A stretch of 64,000 bases of DNA from BD2-11 clade cluster bacterium bin43 (lineage in GTDB: Bacteria; Gemmatimonadota; Gemmatimonadetes; Longimicrobiales; Gaopeijiaceae), in NCBI GenBank assembly GCA_002238605.1, contig MPMR01000022.1, positions 1-64,000 of the forward strand. Reading direction: 5' to 3'. Below the pieces are notes generated by a model, which saw only the letters and a list, made by a program, of their open reading frames with translations, searched no databases and was not told where the DNA came from. This document shows, one piece after another, positions 26,144-34,944 of the stretch (its first letter is position 1; each line of letters begins with the position of its first letter). The translations under genes were made by a program, and so were the position numbers.

Positions 26144-27556
26144 ATGTCGATGGCAGCCTGCGGACGATACCGCTTCTTCAGGATGACGTCCATGGCGCCC
26201 CTGTTACAGGCAGTTCCCATCCTCGTGGCCACCTTTGGTTGCAGCGGGCCGTTGTCGGGAAGCGCGCCTTCCCCGCAAGCGGACGATCCGGGGTGCCGGC
26301 CTCCCGTGTTCTCGCTGTCGGGGGACCATCGCACTCGCTACGAGCGCCTGAGCAACCAGTTCCGCGCCGGTCTGGACGGCGTCGCCCGCGCGCTGATGCT
26401 CCGCACCCGGGTCTCGGCAGAGCTTGACGTGGGATACTTCAGGCTGCGCGCCGAGCTGCAGGACTCCCGGGCGCATCTGGCGGATTCCGCGGCTGCCCTG
26501 ACGACCAGCATGGTGAACCCGCTGGAGCTGCTGCAGGCCCATGTCGAGATCCCGCTCGACGGCCTTCTTCAGCGGGGAAGCCGAAGCATCCTGCGCGCGG
26601 GCCGCCTCACCATGGACATCGGCAGCCGACGCCTGATCTCGCGCAATCGATTCCGCAACACGTCCGACGGGTTCACCGGGGTCGAGTGGCGGTGGACGGG
26701 TCCGAACGACACGCGCACGCGCGCGTTCTACACGCTGCCGGTGGAGCGACGTGTCTCCGGAAACATCCTCGACAACGGTCCACGCCTGGACAAGGAATGG
26801 ACCAACGTACGCTTGTGGGGCGTTCATTTCTCGCGCCCGGACCTCCCATGGGGCGACTGGGGCGAGGTCTACTACTATGGCCTGAGAGAGGCGGACGCTC
26901 CCGGGCTGGCCACCGCCGATCGGCATCTTCACACCATCGGAGTCCGATTCCATCGTCCCGCGACCATCTCCGGCTTCGACTACGAGTTCGAGTCCGCGTT
27001 CCAGTTCGGCCGATCGCGCGCCTCGCCTGCCGCTGCGGCGGACCTGACGCACGTCGCCCACCTTCAGCACATCGCCGCAGGGTATACCCTGGCCGCGCCG
27101 GGCACCCCCCGGCTGCAGCTTCAATTCGACCATGCCAGCGGTGACCGCGATCCGACGGATGGCCGCAACAACCGGTTCAGCAGCCTGTACGGGTCGCGCT
27201 CGTTCGAATTCGGACCCAGCGGCATTCACGGCGCCTTCGCCCGCGCCAACCTGACGACGCCCGGCGTGCGACTGACGCTCGCGCCTCGGCCTGGCGTGGA
27301 CGTGACGGGTTCCGCGCGTGGCTACTGGCTGGCGTCCTCCGCGGATGAATGGACGACAGCGGGCATTGCAAACACCGGCGGAAGGAGCGCCCGGCACGTC
27401 GGAACCCAGTGGGAGCTCATCGGCGGATGGGAAGTGGCTGCCGCCCGCGTCCGCCTGGAAGCGGGCCTGGTGCGACTGACCGCGGGCGAGGTGATGAGGA
27501 ACGCGGCCAAGGGGGACGCAACGTACACCTTCGCGCAGACCACGCTGTCATTCTGA
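26144..27556 (+). CDS. Alginate-export/porin-like outer-membrane protein
   Basis: 470 aa from ATG 26144; ATGs at 26183 and 26192 are alternatives (AGGA lies 8 nt before 26192), but the earlier start gives a better basic n-region before LLQAVPILVATFGC. The mature part reads as an alginate-export-type (Alginate_exp/AlgE-like) barrel: LSGDHRTRYERLSNQFRAGL, LMLRTRVSAELDVGYFRLRAELQDSR, GRLTMDIGSRRLISRNRFRNT, DWGEVYYYGLRE, ending TLSF. It lies between two SLC13-type transporter genes on the opposite strand. It may bring the same anionic substrates across the outer membrane; that is inference. Confidence 0.7.
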   Translation: MSMAACGRYRFFRMTSMAPLLQAVPILVATFGCSGPLSGSAPSPQADDPGCRPPVFSLSGDHRTRYERLSNQFRAGLDGVARALMLRTRVSAELDVGYFRLRAELQDSRAHLADSAAALTTSMVNPLELLQAHVEIPLDGLLQRGSRSILRAGRLTMDIGSRRLISRNRFRNTSDGFTGVEWRWTGPNDTRTRAFYTLPVERRVSGNILDNGPRLDKEWTNVRLWGVHFSRPDLPWGDWGEVYYYGLREADAPGLATADRHLHTIGVRFHRPATISGFDYEFESAFQFGRSRASPAAAADLTHVAHLQHIAAGYTLAAPGTPRLQLQFDHASGDRDPTDGRNNRFSSLYGSRSFEFGPSGIHGAFARANLTTPGVRLTLAPRPGVDVTGSARGYWLASSADEWTTAGIANTGGRSARHVGTQWELIGGWEVAAARVRLEAGLVRLTAGEVMRNAAKGDATYTFAQTTLSF

Positions 27557-27637
27557 GCGCGAGAGGTGCGTTTCGGGGGACGCGCCGCCGTTCGACCACG
27601 ACTCCGCGCAGGATGGAGCGGGGGATCCCGGCTTCGC

Positions 27638-29416
27638 TCAGCTCGGCCAGAAGAGGGGGATGAAGAGGGTAGCCGTGACCAGGAGGATGAGGTTGAGCAG
27701 GCCGCCCACCTTCACGAAGTCCATGAAGCGGTAACCGCCCGGCCCGTAGATCATGACGTTGGTCTGATAGCCGAAAGGGGTGACGAAGGAGGCCGATGCC
27801 CCGAACATGACGGCGACGAGCAACGCGTACGGGTTTACCCCGCCCTGCGTGGCCGCGAAGATCGCGACCGGGGTGAGCATCACCGCCGTCGCCGCATTGG
27901 ACACGACGGCCGTCATGACGGCGGTCAACAGATAGAAGGCCGCGATCAGCCCGAACTCTCCCAGCGGCGACGAGAGGGTCACCACCCAGCCCGCGAGCAA
28001 CTCCGCCGCCCCGGTGGTCTCGAGCGCCACGCCGAGCGGAATGAGGCCGGCCAGAACGAAGATGACCAGCCATTCCACCTCCCCGTAGATCTCCTCGATG
28101 TGCACGCAGCGCGTGAACACCATCAGGATCACGCCGGTGAGCGCGGCCGTCATGATATCGAGCACACCGAAGCTGGCGCTGAGCACGACGCCGGCCATGA
28201 TCGCCGCGGCTACGCCGGCCCGCGGCCTGTTCCCCGCGTCCGCCTTCACTTCCGCCATGGGGACGAACCCGGGATCCTCGGCGAGGCGCTGAAGCGCGGT
28301 CGTCGTCCCACGCACGAGGAGCAGATCGCCGACGCGGAACGAGATGTCCGCCAGCCTTTCCTGTACGGTGACGCCGTGCTGCTGTATGGCGATCACCGTC
28401 GCATCGAAGAGCTGTGCGAAGCTCAGATCGCGGAGCGTGCGGCCTACGAAACTCGAGCCGGGCGCCACGAGGACTTCGACCAGCCGGCCGCGCCCCCCCG
28501 CCCGGTCGAGCTCGTGCTCCTTCCGTTCCCTGGGGGTCTCGAGTCGCTGCCGGCGCGCGAGCTCGAGGAGATGTTTGGCGGGGCCCTGCACGTAGAGGAT
28601 GTCGCCCGGATGTATGTGACGATCTCCGTGCGGCGCGGTGATCTCCTGGTCGCCCCGTTCGATGTCCAGCACCGTGACGCCATAGCGTTCGCCCCACCTC
28701 AGCTGGGCCAGCGAGCGGCCGTTCGCGGGCGAGTCTTCCGGGACGTGCAGTTCCGTGACGAAGCGCCGGACGTCGTACTTGGCGGACAGGTCCGGCGGCC
28801 GGAAGCGCCGCGGCAGCAGCACCCGGCCGGCGGTAAACAGATACAGCAGACCCACGGCCAGACAGATCAGACCCAGCGGGGTTATCGAGAACATGCCCAG
28901 GTCGTCGAACCCCCGCCTCATCGCTTCGCCGTGCACGACCAGGTTGGTGGTGGTCCCCATCAGAGTGACCGTGCCCCCGAGAATCGAGACGAAGGAGAGC
29001 GGCATGAGATACCTGGAAGCGGGCTCCTCGGCCTGCTCGGCGAGCGCGACGAAAACAGGCAGAAACACCAGCACGACGGCGGTGGTCATCAGAAACGGCG
29101 ACAGGAACGCACAGATGAGGCAGAGCGCGAACATGCGCGCGTACTTGCCGCCAAGGGGCGCGGTTCGCGCCCAGGCCCCGATGGCGGACACGAGGCCGGT
29201 CTTGCGAAGCCCCAGGCCAAGCACGAGCATCGAGCCGACCGTCACGGTCGCGCGGCTCGACAGGCCCGATACCGCTTCGGCCGGCGTGAGGATGCCGCTC
29301 AGGAGGAGGACGACCGGGACCGCCATCGCCACCTGGTCCACCCGAAGCCGGTCGAGGGCGAACAGGACGAGCACCGCCAGGGTCAGACCGAGCACCAATG
29401 CGATGTCGAGCGTCAT
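27638..29416 (-). CDS. SLC13/CitT-type transporter with two RCK_C domains
   Basis: 592 aa. N-terminal membrane half (LLLSGILTPAEAVSGLSSRATVTVGSMLVLG, FLSPFLMTTAVVLVFLPVFV, LGGTVTLMGTTTNLVVHG), two RCK_C domains (GRSLAQLRWGERYGVTVLDIERGDQ; GRTLRDLSFAQLFDATVIAI), and a C-terminal membrane half (AVVSNAATAVMLTPVAIFA with the 'SNAATA' substrate/Na+ site motif, SFVTPFGYQTNVMIYGPGGYR). It is a paralogue of the transporter at 23646-25991 with two fewer RCK_C units. It begins 120 bp from the divergent YncE-like gene. Confidence 0.87.
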   Translation of the reverse strand: MTLDIALVLGLTLAVLVLFALDRLRVDQVAMAVPVVLLLSGILTPAEAVSGLSSRATVTVGSMLVLGLGLRKTGLVSAIGAWARTAPLGGKYARMFALCLICAFLSPFLMTTAVVLVFLPVFVALAEQAEEPASRYLMPLSFVSILGGTVTLMGTTTNLVVHGEAMRRGFDDLGMFSITPLGLICLAVGLLYLFTAGRVLLPRRFRPPDLSAKYDVRRFVTELHVPEDSPANGRSLAQLRWGERYGVTVLDIERGDQEITAPHGDRHIHPGDILYVQGPAKHLLELARRQRLETPRERKEHELDRAGGRGRLVEVLVAPGSSFVGRTLRDLSFAQLFDATVIAIQQHGVTVQERLADISFRVGDLLLVRGTTTALQRLAEDPGFVPMAEVKADAGNRPRAGVAAAIMAGVVLSASFGVLDIMTAALTGVILMVFTRCVHIEEIYGEVEWLVIFVLAGLIPLGVALETTGAAELLAGWVVTLSSPLGEFGLIAAFYLLTAVMTAVVSNAATAVMLTPVAIFAATQGGVNPYALLVAVMFGASASFVTPFGYQTNVMIYGPGGYRFMDFVKVGGLLNLILLVTATLFIPLFWPS

Positions 29417-29535
29417 GTGGCGTTACTCACCTCTCGCCTGTCCCGGCGCTTCCTGGCGGGTGGCTGAGTATGGCCCGCCCCGGGCACCTCGCCGTACCTT
29501 GAGCCTGGATTGCCGCGAACCAACCGGAGGTTGCG

Positions 29536-30627
29536 ATGAAACACCTTTTTTCGCTCGATGTTCATCCGGCTCTCAGGCCGGTCGTCCCGGGCTTCCTCGC
29601 ACTGGCCCTCTCGTTGCCGGCCGCCACGGTCGCCGCCGCGACGCCGCAATCGGGCGAGGTGCGCATCGTCCAGACGAATTCGGCCGGCGACAACGTACAC
29701 ATCATCGACCCGGTCACCAACGAGGTCGTGCAGATCATCGAGGGGATCCCGAAGGCGCACGGCGTCGCGGCGCAGCCGGACGGGAGCGTCCTCTACTTCA
29801 GCAACGAGATCCACCGCACGCTGGAGATCGTGCCGACCGACGTTATGGAGGTCACAGAGCGAATCCCGCTCTCAGGACGGCCGCACAACGTCGCGATCGG
29901 CAACGACGGCCGGAAGGTGTACGTCGCCATCATCCAGGATTGCAGCTGCGTCGATGTCGTGGACCTCGAGAGAGGCGAGGTGGTCAAGTCGATCGCGACG
30001 CTTGGAACGGTGCACAACGTGTTCATGTCGCCCGACGGGCGGCACGTGGCCGCGGGGATGATCGGCGCGCGCACCCTGACCATCATCGACTCCTCGATCG
30101 ACGAGGCGATCTGGTCGCTCCATTTCAGCGGCCGCACGACGGGCGGCTACGCGGACGGGGGCGTGCGCCCGATGGCGTTCGAAACCCATCCGGACGGCTC
30201 GACCAAGCGCCTGTTCATCCAGATCTCCAACTATCACGGCGTCTACGTGGTGGACTTCGCGCAGCGGAAGGTCGTGCAGAAGCTGGACATGCCCAGTCTC
30301 CCGATCTCGCGCGTGACGAACGACGCGCTCCAGGGATCGCCGGGCCACGGCCTCGCCGTCTCGCCGGACGGACGCCAGCTGTGGTCGACGAGCAAGCCCA
30401 ACGGGCACGTCTACGCGTGGTCGCTGCCGGACCTCGAATACCTCGGAGGCGTCGAGGTCGGCCACATCCCCGACTGGCTGACGATGACGCCCGACAGCCG
30501 CTACCTGTACGTCGCGAACGCCGGATCGAACGACGTGTCGGTCGTCGATACGCGGGAGATGAGGGAGATCGCGCGCATTCCGGTGGGCCAGGTGCCGAAG
30601 CGCAACAAGACGGTGGTGTTCCCGTGA
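29536..30627 (+). CDS. YncE-type beta-propeller protein, exported
   Basis: 363 aa from ATG 29536 with GGAGG 7-8 nt upstream. Signal peptide ending LSLPAATVAAATP. The rest is a seven-bladed YVTN/YncE propeller with repeated blades (DNVHIIDPVTNEVVQIIEG, DSRYLYVANAGSNDVSVVDTREMREIARIPVG). Such propellers act in the periplasm and are often found with haem proteins. The stop overlaps the GTG start of the following di-haem cytochrome gene, so the two are translationally coupled and probably work together. Confidence 0.88.
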   Translation: MKHLFSLDVHPALRPVVPGFLALALSLPAATVAAATPQSGEVRIVQTNSAGDNVHIIDPVTNEVVQIIEGIPKAHGVAAQPDGSVLYFSNEIHRTLEIVPTDVMEVTERIPLSGRPHNVAIGNDGRKVYVAIIQDCSCVDVVDLERGEVVKSIATLGTVHNVFMSPDGRHVAAGMIGARTLTIIDSSIDEAIWSLHFSGRTTGGYADGGVRPMAFETHPDGSTKRLFIQISNYHGVYVVDFAQRKVVQKLDMPSLPISRVTNDALQGSPGHGLAVSPDGRQLWSTSKPNGHVYAWSLPDLEYLGGVEVGHIPDWLTMTPDSRYLYVANAGSNDVSVVDTREMREIARIPVGQVPKRNKTVVFP

Positions 30628-31562
30628 GCCGCGTGCCCGGACTGTTCACGGTGGAGCGGTCGGGCTCGCATGCAACGCCGGCTGAATGCGGCGGGTCAAT
30701 CCGCGGACTGCTGGCGAGCAGGACCCGCAGGCGGTCCGGCTTCGCATTCGTCGTCGCCCTCATCGCGTTGCTTTCCGGTGCCGGCGTGGCCACGGGCCAG
30801 GTGCCGCTGAGCTTCGAGGCCTACCGCGAAACGATCGAGCCGATCTTCCTGGCCGACCGGGGCGGATGGGGTCCCGGGCGCGCGCCCTGCGCCACCTGCC
30901 ACGCCGAGCAGGGCACGCCCCTGCGCCTGCAACGGCTGCGCGAGACCGCCGAGGGCGAGGTCTTCTGGTCGGAGGAGGACTCACGCAGGAACTTCGAGGT
31001 CGTCTCCCGCCTGGTAACGCCCGGAGATCCGGGCCGCAGCCGGCTCCTGAGGAAGGCGCTCGTGGAGGAGGCCGGCGGCGCGCCGCTCCACGTGGGCGGG
31101 AAGTTCTTCGAGTCGAAAGAGGACCCGGAATGGCGCGCGATGGCCGACTGGGTCGCGGCGGCGGATCCCATCGAAGCCACGTTCGGACCGCGTCTGGACG
31201 CCGACTTCTTCCGTGACTGCGTGCAGCGGGTCTTTCTCGACAAGCGCCCCGGCGACGTGGAGTGCATCCACTGTCACGCGTCGGGCGTGCGCGGCTTCGC
31301 ACCGCCCATCCCCGAGGGCCGCGATTTCTGGAACGAGGAGGAGACGCGGCGCAACTACGCGATCGCCCGCCGCTACGTGGAGCCCGGCGAACCGATGATG
31401 AGCCGGCTCCTGACGCATCCGCTCGCGCCCTCGGCCGGAGGGGACTACTTCCACGGCGGTCCCCGGCGCTGGGCATCGACGGAGGACCCCGAGTGGCAGA
31501 TGCTGGCCGCCTGGGTACGCGGCGAGACGCCCGCGTGCGTGGTCGGCGAGGGCGATCTCTGA
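30624..31562 (+). CDS. Exported c-type cytochrome with two CxxCH haem sites
   Basis: 312 aa starting at GTG 30624 inside the stop of the YncE-like gene (GTGA overlap). A hydrophobic export segment lies at about 38-58 (GFAFVVALIALLSGAGVATG). Two haem c attachment motifs are visible, CATCH at about residue 91 and CIHCH at about 214, each in a similar ~110-residue context (FWSEEDSRRNFEVVSRLVTPGDPGRSRLLRKAL versus FWNEEETRRNYAIARRYVEPGEPMMSRLLTHPL). The protein is therefore an internal duplication of a mono-haem domain. With the propeller it is probably a periplasmic electron-transfer pair. No oxidase or reductase subunit is nearby. Confidence 0.82.
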   Translation: MSRVPGLFTVERSGSHATPAECGGSIRGLLASRTRRRSGFAFVVALIALLSGAGVATGQVPLSFEAYRETIEPIFLADRGGWGPGRAPCATCHAEQGTPLRLQRLRETAEGEVFWSEEDSRRNFEVVSRLVTPGDPGRSRLLRKALVEEAGGAPLHVGGKFFESKEDPEWRAMADWVAAADPIEATFGPRLDADFFRDCVQRVFLDKRPGDVECIHCHASGVRGFAPPIPEGRDFWNEEETRRNYAIARRYVEPGEPMMSRLLTHPLAPSAGGDYFHGGPRRWASTEDPEWQMLAAWVRGETPACVVGEGDL

Positions 31563-31621
31563 GCCACCCCGGACCGCCTTCTCGCGCACCCCGGTCGGTG
31601 ACCCGTTCGGTGTGCAAACCC

Positions 31622-31634
31622 TGACGTTACGTCA
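31622..31634. promoter_or_regulatory. Small palindrome upstream of the first LRR-protease gene
   Basis: TGACGTTACGTCA: 6-bp perfect arms about one base, 55 bp before the first gene. The second gene's upstream region lacks it, although the 20 bp directly before both starts are shared. Confidence 0.3.
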
Positions 31635-31688
31635 GGTGATCACAGACTGTACCGTGCTGTCATTGCCCCGCTCGGCCAGGGAAGCGGT

Positions 31689-34600
31689 ATGAAACGTCGG
31701 AGATCACGCGTTTGGGTACTGGGCTTCTGTACCGCCCTGCTGGCCGTCTGCTCGGACGACCCGGCGCCGACCGCCCCGACCCCACTTCCCCCTCCCCAGC
31801 CGACCGATGCGGCCGACCGGGCTGCGCTCATCGCCCTCTACAACGCGACGGGCGGGCCGACGAGTTGGCGTGAAACGAGGAGCTGGAACACCTCCGAAGG
31901 CCTCCGCAACTGGCACGGGGTAGTGACCAACCTGGACGGTTTCGTGACGGAGCTGTCGCTTCCGGGCAACAACCTTTCGGGAACGCTTCCGCCCGAGCTC
32001 GGGGGTCTGACGCACCTGAGATGGCTGGTTCTGGACGGCAACGAGCTGACGGGGGCGATTCCGGCTGAACTCGGAAACCTGCCACAGCTGAGAGAGTTGG
32101 TTCTGGCCAACAACAAATTGACAGGTCCGATCCCGCCGGCGTTGGGGGAGCTGAGCCAGTTGTCTCTCCTCGACCTGACAGGCAACAGCCTGAACGGGAC
32201 GATACCGGCTGCCCTCGGGGCCCTGCCGCGCCTCGACTCGCTGCTGCTCGGCAACAACGAACTATCGGGCCCGATTCCGGCCGAGTTGGGCGACCTCGGG
32301 ACTCTGCGGAGGCTGCGCCTGTCGTGGAATCAACTGTCGGGCGCCGTGCCGCCGGAACTTGGCAAGCTGACGAATCTCACGGAACTGAGCGTCAGCAACA
32401 ACGAACTGTCCGGCGCGATTCCGGCGGAACTGGGGAGCCTGAGCGCGATTCAACTCCTTTCGGCCTCGCGGAACAACCTGACGGGTGCGATTCCATCCGA
32501 GTTGGGAGGCCTGACTACCCTGCAGGAACTGCATCTCTACGACAACGAGTTCACCGGTGAAATCCCGGTCTCGCTGGGCAATCTGTCGGAACTGATGCTG
32601 CTCTGGATTCACGAAAACGAGCTTTCCGGTCCCTTTCCCGAGGAATTCCGCAACCTCACGGCGCTTCAGGAGCTGCGCGCCGCGGGCAACGGGCTGAGCA
32701 GTGGGCTGCCCCGCGGTCTCGGCCAACTGCAGGCCCTGACCCGAATCGAGGTTGATGGGAACCACCACCTGGCCGGCTTGCTGCCGCGGAGCATGCTGGA
32801 CCTGAGGTTCCTGGAGGAGCTTTCGTACGGCGCGACCGGCCTGTGCGCTCAAATCGACGACGAGTTCCAGAAGTGGCTGCGACGGATTCCGGATGGTGAC
32901 AGGACGGATTGCGAGGTCGCGCAGGTCGAACGACTTGCTCTGACCGGCCTGCACGAGGTGACCGGCGGCCCGTCCTGGGAGAATCGGACGGCGTGGGGGA
33001 CGGACGCTCTCCTGAGCGACTGGCATGGCGTGGCCACATCAAACGGACGTGTCGTGGAGCTTGCGCTGCCCGCCAACGGTTTGTCCGGCTCGCTGCCCGC
33101 GGCGATTGCCAACCTCCTGCAGCTCACGGTGCTGGACCTCACGGCAAACCATCTGTCCGGTGCGTTTCCGGGGACCATCGCCGGATTGCAAGAGCTCACC
33201 GAGTTGCGCGTGAGCCGGAACGCGGGGCTGGAGGGAGTGCTGCCTTTCGCTCTCCGGCGCCTGGAACGGGTCCGGGTGCTGCACTACGACGACACCGGCC
33301 TGTGCGCGTCTCCTTCGCCGAATTTTCAGGCATGGTACAGCGCGATCGAAGAAACCGCGGGCGCCATCTGCGCCAGGGCGGAAGAAGTCACGGTGTCCAT
33401 GCCGATGGTCTACCTGACGCAGTCGGTTCAGACCCCGTCCCGGGGCGTTCGCCTGGTGGCCAACCGGGAGGCACTGTTGAGGGCATTCGTCACGGCCGAG
33501 CAACCGGGAGGGTTCTTCGAGCCCGAGGTCGTGGCCGTGTTCACGGGGCCGGAGGGAGACGAGGTTCACCGCGTGGCGATGACCCGCCATGCCAACGAGA
33601 TTCCTGTGGAAGCCGACGAGGGTGACCTGGAGCTTTCGTACAACGCCGTGATTCCCGGCGAGATCATCGCCCCGGGGGTCGAGATGGTCGTCGAGGTCGA
33701 CCCCGAGGGAACCGTGCCCCTCACTTCCGAAAGCGAAACCCGTTTCCCCAAACAGGGCTCCGACTCGCTGAAGGTGGTGGCAGTGCCCCCGATGCAGCTC
33801 ACGCTGGTTCCGGTCATCACAAGCGCGGAGCCCGACACGTCGGTTCTGAGCTGGGTGCGCGGCATCTCTGCCGACAGCCACCAATCGGAACTGCTCAAGC
33901 ACGCGTTCCCGTTTGCCGAGTTCCGCGTCCGTCCGCGCGAACTCTACTACACGTCGCAGAATCTCACCAACTTCATCGGGCAGACGGCACTGTTTGGAGA
34001 ACTCGAGGCGGTGCGGGCATCGGAAGGGGGCACGGGCTACTACTACGGGGTCGCCGCCAACCTGGGGGGCATCTATGGTCGAGGGCAGCTCCCCGGCTGG
34101 GTGAGCATCGGCGTAAGGAGGCGGACCACTCTGGCGCACGAAGTAGGACACAACCTCTCGCTAAGGCACGCTCCGTGCGGCGGCCCGGCAGGCGTCGATC
34201 CGGACTTCCCCTACCCGGACGGGAGCATCGGCGTGTGGGGGTACGACTTCGGGAACGGATCGATGGTGCCTCCCCACCTCAGCAAGGACATCATGACCTA
34301 TTGCCGGACGCTGCCATGGCTCAGCGACTTCTACTATGAAAAGGTGATCGACCATCGTGCGGAGTTGGCCGCGGACGCCGCGAGCGCACCCTTGGCCGCA
34401 TCGAACCCGCCTTCCGACATGCTCGTGCTTGCGGGTGGAGTGGTTGATGAGGATTTGTGGATCGAGCCGGTGTTTGCGATGCGCGCCGCGGCAAGGCTTC
34501 CCGATGCGCCGGGTCCGTACCGCATCCGGGGAACCGGCTCCGACGGCCAGCCGCTGTTCTCACTGGACTTCACGCCCACCGAAGACGGGCACGGTGGCAA

Positions 34601-34862
34601 GCACTTCTTCTTCACGGTGCCGATCGAGTCCGATTGGGAGAACGCGCTCGAACGCATCACGCTGACGGGACCGGAGGGCGTGGCGTACATGGACCAGTCC
34701 GAGGAGCGCCGGATCACCGTGGTCACGGAGCCGGGGACGGGGCGCATCCGCGCGATTCTGCGGGACTGGGACGGGGCGCTGCCGGGCGGGCTGAGCGCTG
34801 AGGCTGACCTCGAGGTGAGCATGACGCGCGGGCTCAAAGAAGCGGTGCGGCTGCGGAGGTGA
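31689..34862 (+). CDS. Secreted leucine-rich-repeat protein with C-terminal metzincin-like zinc protease domain, copy 1
   Basis: 1057 aa. N-terminal export segment MKRRRSRVWVLGFCTALLAVC (lipobox-like, imperfect), a Pro-rich linker, and an LRR cap (DRAALIALYNATGGPTSW...WHGV). About 11 plant-type 24-residue repeats follow at ~84-360 (pattern LxxLxLxxNxLxGxIPxxLGxL), then a cap with GLCAQIDDEF, a second cap (EVTGGPSWENRTAWG) and three further repeats (~455-525). The remaining ~490 residues include HEVGHNLSLRH at 817-827, the HExxHxxxxxH zinc site, and a downstream methionine-turn-like KDIMTYC. The domain before it has PFAEFRVRPRELYY and VSMPMVYLTQSVQTPS. The likely role is a surface or secreted protease with protein-binding repeats. 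No activity can be claimed. Confidence 0.82.
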   Translation: MKRRRSRVWVLGFCTALLAVCSDDPAPTAPTPLPPPQPTDAADRAALIALYNATGGPTSWRETRSWNTSEGLRNWHGVVTNLDGFVTELSLPGNNLSGTLPPELGGLTHLRWLVLDGNELTGAIPAELGNLPQLRELVLANNKLTGPIPPALGELSQLSLLDLTGNSLNGTIPAALGALPRLDSLLLGNNELSGPIPAELGDLGTLRRLRLSWNQLSGAVPPELGKLTNLTELSVSNNELSGAIPAELGSLSAIQLLSASRNNLTGAIPSELGGLTTLQELHLYDNEFTGEIPVSLGNLSELMLLWIHENELSGPFPEEFRNLTALQELRAAGNGLSSGLPRGLGQLQALTRIEVDGNHHLAGLLPRSMLDLRFLEELSYGATGLCAQIDDEFQKWLRRIPDGDRTDCEVAQVERLALTGLHEVTGGPSWENRTAWGTDALLSDWHGVATSNGRVVELALPANGLSGSLPAAIANLLQLTVLDLTANHLSGAFPGTIAGLQELTELRVSRNAGLEGVLPFALRRLERVRVLHYDDTGLCASPSPNFQAWYSAIEETAGAICARAEEVTVSMPMVYLTQSVQTPSRGVRLVANREALLRAFVTAEQPGGFFEPEVVAVFTGPEGDEVHRVAMTRHANEIPVEADEGDLELSYNAVIPGEIIAPGVEMVVEVDPEGTVPLTSESETRFPKQGSDSLKVVAVPPMQLTLVPVITSAEPDTSVLSWVRGISADSHQSELLKHAFPFAEFRVRPRELYYTSQNLTNFIGQTALFGELEAVRASEGGTGYYYGVAANLGGIYGRGQLPGWVSIGVRRRTTLAHEVGHNLSLRHAPCGGPAGVDPDFPYPDGSIGVWGYDFGNGSMVPPHLSKDIMTYCRTLPWLSDFYYEKVIDHRAELAADAASAPLAASNPPSDMLVLAGGVVDEDLWIEPVFAMRAAARLPDAPGPYRIRGTGSDGQPLFSLDFTPTEDGHGGKHFFFTVPIESDWENALERITLTGPEGVAYMDQSEERRITVVTEPGTGRIRAILRDWDGALPGGLSAEADLEVSMTRGLKEAVRLRR

Positions 34863-34944
34863 CGGGAGGACCCGGGTTGGTGTGGGTCAACTCCTACCCT
34901 CGAGCCGGGCAGGTATGGTTGCCCCTCTCGGCCAGGGAAGCGGT

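Noticed and set aside
27566-29467. A 633-codon plus-strand open frame opposite the second SLC13-type gene
   Set aside because: Charged, repetitive shadow sequence; the minus strand encodes a typical membrane transporter.
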